Shown here piece after piece: positions 28,995 to 37,485 of a stretch of DNA of 64,000 nucleotides (position 1 is the stretch's first letter; each line of letters begins with the position of its first letter). The stretch lies in contig NZ_CP112932.1 in the NCBI RefSeq assembly GCF_034366785.1, positions 930,001-994,000 of the forward strand, read 5' to 3'. Source of the stretch: Candidatus Trichorickettsia mobilis (lineage in GTDB: Bacteria; Pseudomonadota; Alphaproteobacteria; Rickettsiales; Rickettsiaceae). The position numbers and the translations under genes are program-made. The notes beneath the pieces were generated by a model. That model saw nothing but the letters and a program-made list of their open reading frames with translations. It made no database searches and was not told where the DNA came from.

Positions 28995-29469
28995 TAGACT
29001 AGACCTCGGGTAGGCTGCTTGAGTTCGCAAGGTTCATAATAAGCTTGAGAACTATAATTAAACTTTTTGGGGAGCTGTCTCTTTTTGTTGCCGTGGCACA
29101 GAAATATGGCACCCACCTTATCTTACGTTCTGTAAGGATTTATAAGCCAACGACCGTAGCGGTTTACCTATTTCATCTTTATCTTGTATCTACTCAGTGG
29201 TCTGGCAAACCGCATATGTATGATATATACACTATAACGCACTCGATGTCATTCCCAGCAACGGCGGGAATCTAGGAATAAAACCTCAAATGCTTAGATA
29301 AATGTTTGCACCAGGGACGTAAATAGGTAAGTTGTAAGTTTAACTCATTGCATACACCACCATTAGGGGCGTATGCAATGAGTTGATCATAAGTCGTTAA
29401 AACTGTGGACAACCCTATCAATTCTTTGGCTAATGTCATTTTTGCTTATGCTGCGGGTGACCTCACGTT
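28995..29469. other. Non-coding 475 bp with an internally deleted copy of the 229-bp element
   Basis: Bases ~29186-29329 match the two ends of the element at 33965-34193: CTGGCAAACCGCA, GATATATACACTATAACGCA and CCAGCAACGGCGGGAATCTA on the left, then a jump to the right end CCAGGGACGTAAATAGG. The second inner hairpin is missing. A 76-residue frame at 29045-29275 runs into the repeat and is not taken as a gene. The remainder is plain sequence. Confidence 0.75.
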
Positions 29470-30564
29470 TTATTGGCTTAGATCACCAAAATCGAATACT
29501 CCAGGAAATATCTCTCCAAAAAGAAGGGCTTTGCTTCCTTGATCAAGATTTTGCATTACATAATCTTTCTTCTCCTGTGGTGACTCAAAAGCTAACTCAG
29601 AGAGCAAATTAGATAAAACTCCTTTTACGTCTGTTACATTCTGATTATCGGTTTGTTTTTGACGATATTCAAGTATAGACTTTTCTATATTTTGTATAAA
29701 GTTCGAGTACAACGTTTTTTCATTCACCGGTTGAAGCAAGTCAGGCTCGGTTGAAATCTGATTTGTAAACTCTATTAATTTTTGTGTATTTGCTGAACCT
29801 ATTGAAAGTTTTTGTAGAGCTTGCTCACAAAACTTTGCATAAGTTTGCTCGTTAGACCGATAATATATCAGACAAGCTATCATAGAAAGGTCTTGATCTT
29901 GAACATTGATAGAGCCTTGATTTAGGTTTTCTACTAACGTTCTAGTGATTATTGTTAGCGTACCACTAAGCTGATCATTATGATTTGATAATAAATCAAG
30001 CATCTTAGTTAATTTGCTAACTTTTAATGATGTTGCTGTTTCATGTTGTTGGCTATTAGTGAATGAGTCTTGCGGTAGTTTTGATTCTTGCTCCATAATT
30101 TTTTTTGGAAGCTGTGATTTCTCATTTTGCTCAAGGCCTAACTGGCTAAAATCACCAGTAGTTTGAATGATTTCTTGTGTTGATTCCAGATTTTCAGTCA
30201 TGTGCTCTATAATCAGCATCCCCAAATATGATCCATATTTACAACAAATATCTTGGTTGAGAGTTAATTCTTGCTTAAAGTGCGCTAGTAAATCTAGATT
30301 TCTGTGGATGTAATCGAGAGATGGGAATTTGCTACCTTCAAGGTTAAGCGCAGTTATTACCCCACTATTGCAAGAGGGATCACTTAAGTATACTGCAAGT
30401 ATTATTTTGATGTGATTTGGTTGTACGTCTATGTTATCTATAGCTATATCATAAATTGGATCTGCCTCGATTATGACTTGCGGATTTTCTACAACTAATT
30501 GCTGTAACATATAATTACTTATTATGCTATCATCTTTGATATTTAGCTTATTTTTCATAACCAT
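29470..30564 (-). CDS. Hypothetical protein, 364 residues, helical, Gln/Asn/Ser-rich
   Basis: Not recognised. No signal peptide and no membrane segment. The N-terminal ~110 residues are mixed (QPNHIKIILAVYLSDPSCNS, then LDYIHRNLDLLAHFKQEL), residues ~125-195 look disordered and rich in Gln, Ser and Glu, and the last 170 residues are helical. A good ribosome site (AGGAGA about 5 bp before the ATG) supports expression. Lone gene, with ~137 bp of AT-rich DNA to dut. A host-directed role is possible but unsupported. Confidence 0.7.
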   Translation of the reverse strand: MVMKNKLNIKDDSIISNYMLQQLVVENPQVIIEADPIYDIAIDNIDVQPNHIKIILAVYLSDPSCNSGVITALNLEGSKFPSLDYIHRNLDLLAHFKQELTLNQDICCKYGSYLGMLIIEHMTENLESTQEIIQTTGDFSQLGLEQNEKSQLPKKIMEQESKLPQDSFTNSQQHETATSLKVSKLTKMLDLLSNHNDQLSGTLTIITRTLVENLNQGSINVQDQDLSMIACLIYYRSNEQTYAKFCEQALQKLSIGSANTQKLIEFTNQISTEPDLLQPVNEKTLYSNFIQNIEKSILEYRQKQTDNQNVTDVKGVLSNLLSELAFESPQEKKDYVMQNLDQGSKALLFGEIFPGVFDFGDLSQ

Positions 30565-30701
30565 CTCCTAATAAATTGATTGGTAAGTATAAAGCAATAT
30601 TCAACTGCTAAATATAGCATAATAAAAAAATATAAATTTTGCAAACATGTGATTCTATTTTAGAAATATTGTTGTAGATTTGCAACTACACGTAATTCAA
30701 A

Positions 30702-31151
30702 TTATGTTAAACCAGTAGAGCCAAAGCCACCACTGCCTCGACTTGTTTCTTCCAGTTCTTCTACTGTTTCCCATACTACCCGTTCATGTTTAGCTACTAC
30801 TAGTTGAGCAATGCGCATATCCATTTCTACTACAAAATCCTGCTTACTATGATTAATTAACATTACTTTAATCTCACCGCGGTAATCTGCATCAATAGTG
30901 CCAGGAGAATTTAATACTGTTACTCCATATTTTAAGGCTATTCCGGAGCGCGGTCTAACTTGTGCTTCAAAACCAATGGGTAGTGCTATTGCTATGCCAG
31001 TAGCAATAAGTCGAATCTCGGCTGGTTTAATTATTACTGGTTCAGTAATATCAGCGCAAAGATCCATACCAGCGCTGCATAAAGTGGCGTAATTGGGCAA
31101 AATTATAGTTCTAGACTGGGTCAATATTTTAATTTTGATCTTAATACTCAT
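30702..31151 (-). CDS. dut: dUTP diphosphatase
   Basis: Homotrimeric enzyme that hydrolyses dUTP to dUMP, keeping uracil out of DNA and feeding thymidylate synthesis. 149 residues. All five motifs are present: [34 protein letters not shown], a motif 4 within DMRIAQLVV and the glycine-rich tail [10 protein letters not shown]. Divergent from rmuC (87 bp). Confidence 0.96.
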   Translation of the reverse strand: MSIKIKIKILTQSRTIILPNYATLCSAGMDLCADITEPVIIKPAEIRLIATGIAIALPIGFEAQVRPRSGIALKYGVTVLNSPGTIDADYRGEIKVMLINHSKQDFVVEMDMRIAQLVVAKHERVVWETVEELEETSRGSGGFGSTGLT

Positions 31152-31238
31152 ACTCTTAAAAACCTTTGTTTATTAATTTGATCTTAATTATAGATATTGC
31201 CATAATGATTGGCAAACTCAATCATATAAGGATTATCC

Positions 31239-32513
31239 ATGTCACTGGAGGTATTAACTATAATTTGTGGAGTGTTCATAGTAACACTTATACTTTGTTA
31301 CAAAATTGCTGCACTTAAAACCCACCTAACATTATCAGCTGATAACAACCAAAAATTAATCACACAAAACCAGTTGTTACAGCAGGAAAATATCAACTAT
31401 CTTAAAACAATTGAACAACTTAATGCTCATGTGAGTTATCTACAACAAATAGCAGCTGCTACCGATAAAACCAGAGATGAATCGTTAGCTTCAGCCAAAG
31501 CTACATTATTTGATTTAGGCAATGAGTTGTCTAAACAGTTAATTGAGATTCACAAACGTGAAAGTCAGGAAGTGCGTGAATTATCAGAAAAAAATATTGC
31601 GGCAACTACAACAAAATTTCACGGTGAATTTGAGCGTTTACTTAACATGATTGGAGTATTAAATAAAGATATTGAACAATCTAAGGAAGTAGTGCAGGTG
31701 ATAAAACAAGCGCTACTATCGCCGACTAGTGCCGGAAGGTTTGCTGAAATTACATTGGAGAATATTCTAAAATCTTCCGGGCTTAGAAACAAACTGGATT
31801 TTGCTATTCAATATAATATTAATGGTCTTGAGCATTTTAAATTAAGACCTGATGCCGTGATTTTTTTACCCTCAGGTAATTTAATGATTATTGACGCTAA
31901 GGCCTCTCAATTCTTACTGAATGATCATGAGCCTGAACAACTGGTAAAGACTATGAATAGTCACCTAAAATCGCTAAGCAACAAAGATTATGCCGAGCAT
32001 ATTTTAACTAATTTTCAGCATGATGGTAGCAAATTTAATAATATTATTACTTTAATGTTTTTGCCTACTGAACATGCTGTTGAAAAGATTATTAATGCTG
32101 ATCAGTATTTTATGGATAAAGCGTGGGCAGCTAATATTTTTCCAGTTGGTCCCACTGGACTGATGAATATGCTGTCTTTTGCGAAGTTCCAAATTACAGA
32201 TCAGATGCGTGCTGAGAATCATCAACTTATTCTTGATGAGGTCAGAAAATTATTATTATCTATTGTTTCAATTGCCGAACATTCACAGAAACTTGGTGCT
32301 AATATTCAAGGAATGGTTAATAATTACGATAAATTTGCTGGGTCTTTTAATAGGCATTTATTATCTCGAGCTAAACAACTACAGAAATTAGGAGTAGATA
32401 CCGGTAATAAAACCATACCACTATTATTAGAGCGTTATCATTTAGTATCAACAAAATCAGAACTTCAGGATCTTGAAATAGAAGAGGAATCTAAGCAATT
32501 GCAAAAATTGTGA
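31239..32513 (+). CDS. rmuC: RmuC-family DNA recombination protein
   Basis: Member of the RmuC family (restrains inversion at repeats in E. coli; nuclease-like fold). 424 residues: an N-terminal membrane segment (4-23), a coiled coil (~30-150), then the restriction-enzyme-like core with LRPDAVIFLPSGNLMIIDAK, whose Asp and Asp-x-Lys fit the PD-(D/E)xK pattern. The tail is again coiled coil. Its link to rearrangement at repeats is of note in a window this rich in palindromes, but that is only suggestive. Confidence 0.9.
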   Translation: MSLEVLTIICGVFIVTLILCYKIAALKTHLTLSADNNQKLITQNQLLQQENINYLKTIEQLNAHVSYLQQIAAATDKTRDESLASAKATLFDLGNELSKQLIEIHKRESQEVRELSEKNIAATTTKFHGEFERLLNMIGVLNKDIEQSKEVVQVIKQALLSPTSAGRFAEITLENILKSSGLRNKLDFAIQYNINGLEHFKLRPDAVIFLPSGNLMIIDAKASQFLLNDHEPEQLVKTMNSHLKSLSNKDYAEHILTNFQHDGSKFNNIITLMFLPTEHAVEKIINADQYFMDKAWAANIFPVGPTGLMNMLSFAKFQITDQMRAENHQLILDEVRKLLLSIVSIAEHSQKLGANIQGMVNNYDKFAGSFNRHLLSRAKQLQKLGVDTGNKTIPLLLERYHLVSTKSELQDLEIEEESKQLQKL

Positions 32514-32615
32514 TAATCTAGTGCAACAAAACTACCACTTAAAGCTAAATATAATTAAATTTATCAGCTATTTTAAGTCAATTATTGATTTTATGGCATT
32601 ATAATAATTTTCTGA

Positions 32616-33584
<969 letters not shown>

Positions 33585-33702
33585 ATGATCGTTAGTAACC
33601 AAGTGCTATGCTATACTTCTCTCATAAACATCTAGGTTTAGTAATAAATATCTTGCAGTAATGTCGTTAGCAGTATATATTACCTGCCATACGATTTAGT
33701 CG

Positions 33703-33779
33703 GGGGGTGTAGCTCAGTTGGTTAGAGCGTCTGCCTGTCACGCAGAAGGTCGCGGGTTCGAGTCCCGTCACTCCCGCCA
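33703..33779 (+). tRNA. tRNA-Asp (GTC)
   Basis: Cloverleaf reads cleanly: acceptor GGGGGTG pairs with CACTCCC (one G-U), anticodon loop CTGTCAC with anticodon GTC at about 33737-33739, T arm GCGGG-TTCGAGT-CCCGT, discriminator G and an encoded CCA at 33777-33779. It stands alone after mdh. Confidence 0.97.
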
Positions 33780-33964
33780 TTCGGAACGAGCAGTAGTTTT
33801 TTCAAAGATATCAAACGGGAAACGCAAGGTAAGCTCTAGCTTACAGCCGTATTAGTGTGTGACTCATATACGTTATTACAACAAAAATGTAGGGTCAGGT
33901 AAAGATTAACCATGTCCTTCTATTCTAAATATGTGGGTTTGATGAATAACTTTAGCAAGTTGCC

Positions 33965-34193
33965 GTATCTATTCACGTCCCTGGCAAACCGCAGATATAT
34001 GATATATACACTATAACGCACTCGATGTCATTCTCAGCAACGGCGGGAATCTAGGGATAAAACCTCAAATGCTTAGATGTACGCTGGATTCCCGCCGTTG
34101 CTGAGAATGACACCGTGGAAGCAGTTTGTTGTCAAACTCACCATCTGTATATCTGATACGGTAAATATTTGAGCCAGGGACGTGAATAGATAC
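33965..34193. mobile_element. 229-bp palindromic element with a 9-bp flanking direct repeat (MITE-like)
   Basis: Terminal inverted repeat TCTATTCACGTCCCTGGC on the left and its complement on the right. Inside is a second inverted pair (CAGCAACGGCGGGAATC facing GATTCCCGCCGTTGCTG). CAAGTTGCC occurs at 33956-33964 and again at 34193-34201, directly flanking the element, as a target-site duplication would. A full copy in opposite sense lies at 40010-40250 and a deleted one at 29186-29329. It encodes no protein. Confidence 0.85.
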
Positions 34194-34509
34194 AAGTTGC
34201 CCACAACCCCAGATAATCTACCACATAACCTATTTCTTAAATCATTTTTGTAGCAGTTCTATTGAAGCTTTATAAACGGTTTTTAACAACTAATTTTAAC
34301 TTCTTCGAAACATATTGCTAATAAAGATGACAATTTCACGTTTTGCTAATTCTATTTTCATACACACCTCGTTTAATTTTTTATAAAGTTAAATATATGT
34401 TTTGCTGGATTGCTTCGACCACTATCGCGGTCTCGCAATGACAATTTAATGCAGTTCATTGAACAATTTCTGGAATGAGGGTTTCACAATTCGTAAGGAT
34501 ATATCAGAT

Positions 34510-34655
34510 CACGAGGAGCTGTTATGCTCCGTGATAATCCAGAAATGAACTTGGGTAAGAGGAGTGTACAGGTTGTGCCTTATACAAGTGGATTGCTTTG
34601 AGTTTTAACAAAACCTCAAGCAAGACAGCTTTTTCTAAAAACCGTAAACACTTGC
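34510..34655. repeat. Interspersed repeat, copy 1 of 3 (others 39789-39910, 56314-56455)
   Basis: Shared blocks in order: a CACGAGGAGC...GCTCCGTG hairpin, TAATCCAGAAAT, a GTAAGAGGA block, TGGATTGCTTTGAGTTTTAA, then CTCAAGCAAGAC and TTTTTCTAAAAACCGT. The three copies have diverged but keep block order and spacing. Confidence 0.75.
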
Positions 34656-34665
34656 AATAATATGG

Positions 34666-34753
34666 TGGTGCCCCTTGGCCGGACTTGAACCAGCACGCTA
34701 ATAAAAGCTGCAGATTTTGAGTCTGCCGTGTCTACCAATTTCACCACAGGGGC
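34666..34753 (-). tRNA. tRNA-Leu (CAA) with an extra base in the acceptor stem
   Basis: Class II tRNA: D arm TGGTGAAATTGGTAGACAC, anticodon stem-loop GCAGA-CTCAAAA-TCTGC with anticodon CAA, a variable arm and T arm GCTGG-TTCAAGT-CCGGC. The 5' acceptor strand GCCCCTG needs CAGGGGC, but the 3' strand reads CAAGGGGC, one A too many, leaving a bulge. After the discriminator A, the sequence reads CCACCA. It may be functional with a bulge, decayed, or affected by a sequence error. Confidence 0.88.
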
Positions 34754-34754
34754 A

Positions 34755-34882
34755 TATACTCGTTAAACTTTGAGAATTGGCGTTGTCGTTCTTGAAGATC
34801 TGCGGTGCTCACGTATATAGCATACGCTGCGCTCCTCGACTCCAGAACTCCTAGCCCTTCTCAAAGTTTAACTTCGTCTATC
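34755..34882. repeat. 128-bp palindromic element abutting the tRNA-Leu 5' end
   Basis: TATACTCGTTAAACTTTGAG on the left pairs with CTCAAAGTTTAACTTCGTCTA-type sequence on the right. It has the same length as the copy at 23605-23732. It lies 1 bp upstream of the tRNA-Leu first base, so it must be transcribed with the tRNA leader or replace its promoter region. Confidence 0.82.
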
Positions 34883-34943
34883 CAACTTAGCACATAAACT
34901 GGCGTTTTATACTTAATTGTTCTACAGAATTCAATGATAAAAG

Positions 34944-35627
34944 TCAAAAGTTAGTTTTACGATTTAATGCTATAAGATAATATTCTCTGGATTCTTTTCT
35001 ACTAGCGGCCGGTTTAAAGTGTTTAACTATCTTAAAATTCTGTTTTACTTTATGCAATAATTCATGCTCTGTACCACCACTAAATACTTTAGATATAAAA
35101 TGTCCGTCTGGATTTAATATAGATAACGCAAAATCCAACGCACATTCACATAAATACAAAGTACGTACATAATCAGTAGCATTGTGTCCTGTAGTATTTG
35201 CTGCCATATCGCTTATAACTACATCAGCACCACCAGGTAAATTATCTATAATTATTGCTGAAGTATCAGCATCAAGAAAATCTTTCTGGATGAATAGTAC
35301 TCCTGGGATCGTTTCCATGGGCAATAAATCTACTGCGACTATATTATTATATTTTGGATTTATCTTTGTTGATCTAGATAACTGTGCAGCCACTTGACTC
35401 CAACTGCCGGGAGCAGCTCCAAGATCAACTATCTTGGCGTCTGGTTTAAATAGTTTAAATTTATGATGAATTTCTAATAGCTTATATGCTGCTCTTGATT
35501 TATAGCCATCAACCTTTGCTTTCGCTACATAAGGGTCATTTAATTGGCGTTGTAACCATTGATTCGAAGAAGCTTTACGAGTTCTAGCTGATTTTAGTTT
35601 CACTGATTTATTACGGTCGAGTAGCAT
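34944..35627 (-). CDS. rlmE: 23S rRNA 2'-O-methyltransferase RlmE (FtsJ/RrmJ)
   Basis: Heat-shock methyltransferase that modifies U2552 in the A loop of 23S rRNA. 227 residues. SAM loop [15 protein letters not shown]; catalytic K-D-K residues are seen in [26 protein letters not shown] and FISKVFSGG. It overlaps the nusB end by 17 bp and is probably translated from the nusB transcript. Confidence 0.95.
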   Translation of the reverse strand: MLLDRNKSVKLKSARTRKASSNQWLQRQLNDPYVAKAKVDGYKSRAAYKLLEIHHKFKLFKPDAKIVDLGAAPGSWSQVAAQLSRSTKINPKYNNIVAVDLLPMETIPGVLFIQKDFLDADTSAIIIDNLPGGADVVISDMAANTTGHNATDYVRTLYLCECALDFALSILNPDGHFISKVFSGGTEHELLHKVKQNFKIVKHFKPAASRKESREYYLIALNRKTNF

Positions 35628-36096
35628 TATCCCCCTTAGCTATATTATCTAACATAGAATTGACAAACCCAACTTCGTGTTCATTGATCATATCACTGGC
35701 GATATCAGTATATTCATTAATTATAACTTTACGTGGTATTTCAGGGAAATATTTCAACTCACAAACAGCAACACGTAGCAATGCTAATAATAATAGCGAT
35801 AAATTGGCAATTGTATTATTGTCGGTTAAATGATCAATTATTACTTGGTCAATCAAAAAAATATTCTCCGACGTTAATTTCACCAGTTCTCGTAAATAAG
35901 TGACACTTGGTTTAATTTTAATGCGATTATCTGCGCTTAAATCTAAATCTAAAAGAAATTCCTTATCTTGATAAAAATCAATAGTTTTATTCATTAATAA
36001 ATCAATATCATGGTCGTTATCCAATTGATATTGATAAAATGTCTGTATGGCAGCTATTCTAGCTATGGTTTTTGTATTAATTTTATGTATAGTCAT
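35611..36096 (-). CDS. nusB: Transcription antitermination factor NusB
   Basis: All-helical RNA-binding protein that with NusE/S10 supports rRNA antitermination. 161 residues. Begins [20 protein letters not shown] (the conserved ARxxAxQxLYQ pattern) and contains [20 protein letters not shown] followed by [10 protein letters not shown], the family signature in helix 5-6. First gene of a nusB-rlmE pair; divergent from rseP with 213 bp between. Confidence 0.93.
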   Translation of the reverse strand: MTIHKINTKTIARIAAIQTFYQYQLDNDHDIDLLMNKTIDFYQDKEFLLDLDLSADNRIKIKPSVTYLRELVKLTSENIFLIDQVIIDHLTDNNTIANLSLLLLALLRVAVCELKYFPEIPRKVIINEYTDIASDMINEHEVGFVNSMLDNIAKGDNATRP

Positions 36097-36309
36097 TATA
36101 ACTTAAAATATGAACAGATTATTAATGCTAGATTCTGTGAAGATATGAGTGACGAAGAATCTCGTCAGAACCTAACTGAGGACGCTGCTCTGAAACAGCC
36201 GCAAAGCGAAATAAATTCAGTAGACACTAGAGAGATTGTATATAATACTTCAGTATTATAGAATATTAAACAATTCCTGGCAACGCAAATAAATATATAA
36301 AATATAATT

Positions 36310-37378
36310 ATGCTTACAATTATTGGATTTATATTAGCAATGGGATTATTGGTATTTGTCCATGAATTTGGTCATTATTATATAGCGAAAGCATTTGGCG
36401 TTAAAATCGAAGAATTTTCAATTGGATTTGGTAAAGAGTTGTTTGTTAAAATAGATAAAAATGGCGTTAGATGGAAAATCTGCGCAATACCATTAGGTGG
36501 CTTTGTCAAGATGTATGGTGATTGTGATATTACCAGTACTGCTAAAGTTACATCAGCAGCACTAGATTTCTCATTTTACCATAAGCCATGGTATATAAAA
36601 TTCCTGATAGTTGTTTGCAGGACCTATGGCAAATTATCTGTTTGCTATCCTAATTCTCAGCTGCTTCTACTTATATTTTGGCAAACCACAAATACCAGCT
36701 GTAATAGATACAGTGATCCAGGATTCTCCTGCTGCCACAGGCGGACTATTAGCAGGAGATAAAATTGTTAAAGCAGATGGTAACATCATCAGCGATTTTA
36801 GCAAATTGCAGAAGATTATCATGATCAATGCTAATCAGCAGATTCCTTTGTTAATTGAACGAGATGGTCAACAGCTAACATTGATGATTACTCCAAAAAC
36901 CAACTCAACCGATGCTAATAGTAGAATAAAAATTGGCTATATTGGTATTACCAGCAAACAAGATCCAACTTATATTAAAATGAATGTTTTAGTAAGTAGT
37001 TACCAGGCCATGCAGGATGTTGTAGATATATCTTTACTTACGCTCAAAGCGTTAGGCCAAATTATTGTTGGCAAAAGATCAATTGAAGAAATCTCTGGGC
37101 CACTAACCATTGCGCAGGAATCAGGAAAGTCACTATCAGCAGGTATATTGGATTTTATATTATTTGTGGCAATGCTGTCAATTAATCTCGGGCTAATTAA
37201 TTTATTGCCTATACCTATATTAGATGGCGGGCATTTAGTGGTAATATTATGTGAAGCTATCACTAGGCAACCTACCAGTCAGCTAATACAAAATATTTTA
37301 TTAAAGACTGGAATGATAATTATTACTTTTCTTATTGTAATTTCTGTCTCAAATGATATAAAAAGTCTAATATTTTGA
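36310..37378 (+). pseudogene. rseP: RseP site-2 zinc metalloprotease, split by a +1 frameshift at ~36610
   Basis: Inner-membrane intramembrane protease that clears cut anti-sigma factors and signal-peptide remnants; it often precedes bamA, as here. The first frame (from 36310) carries the zinc motif HEFGHYYIAKAFG and runs to KFLIV. The family sequence then continues as FAGPMANYLFAI in the next frame (36614 on), with a PDZ domain and the C-terminal NLLPIPILDGGHL. One extra base within 36610-36616 (GTTGTTTG where GTTTTTG or GTTTG-like is expected) breaks the frame. Both halves are otherwise well kept and total ~356 residues, the family length. It could be a recent lesion, a sequence error or a tolerated slip. 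Confidence 0.88.
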
Positions 37379-37485
37379 GAGTGCTCAAAGACTTGTGTCA
37401 ATTTATCATGTTAGTTTGGGATGATAATTAGCAACAAATTTGATACAGCAATATTGAATGCTCTCTACAAAATCTGGTATTAAAT

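Larger units (their letters stand above)
33780..34665. other. Non-coding 886 bp between two tRNA genes, largely repeats
   Basis: No gene seen. It holds the full 229-bp palindromic element (33965-34193), a GGATTGCTTCGACCACTATC-type repeat at about 34405-34442 and a third repeat at 34510-34655. The leftovers are AT-rich. The two tRNA genes point toward each other, so this looks like a neutral landing zone for elements. Confidence 0.8.

Noticed and set aside
29045-29275. 76-residue frame
   Set aside because: Its second half is the deleted 229-bp repeat and the first half has no recognisable protein features.
36010-36261. 83-residue plus-strand frame, or a 38-residue protein from ATG 36145 (acidic, MSDEESRQNL...)
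   Set aside because: The first half is antisense to nusB. The short version has no clear ribosome site and no known relative; it might be real but cannot be supported.
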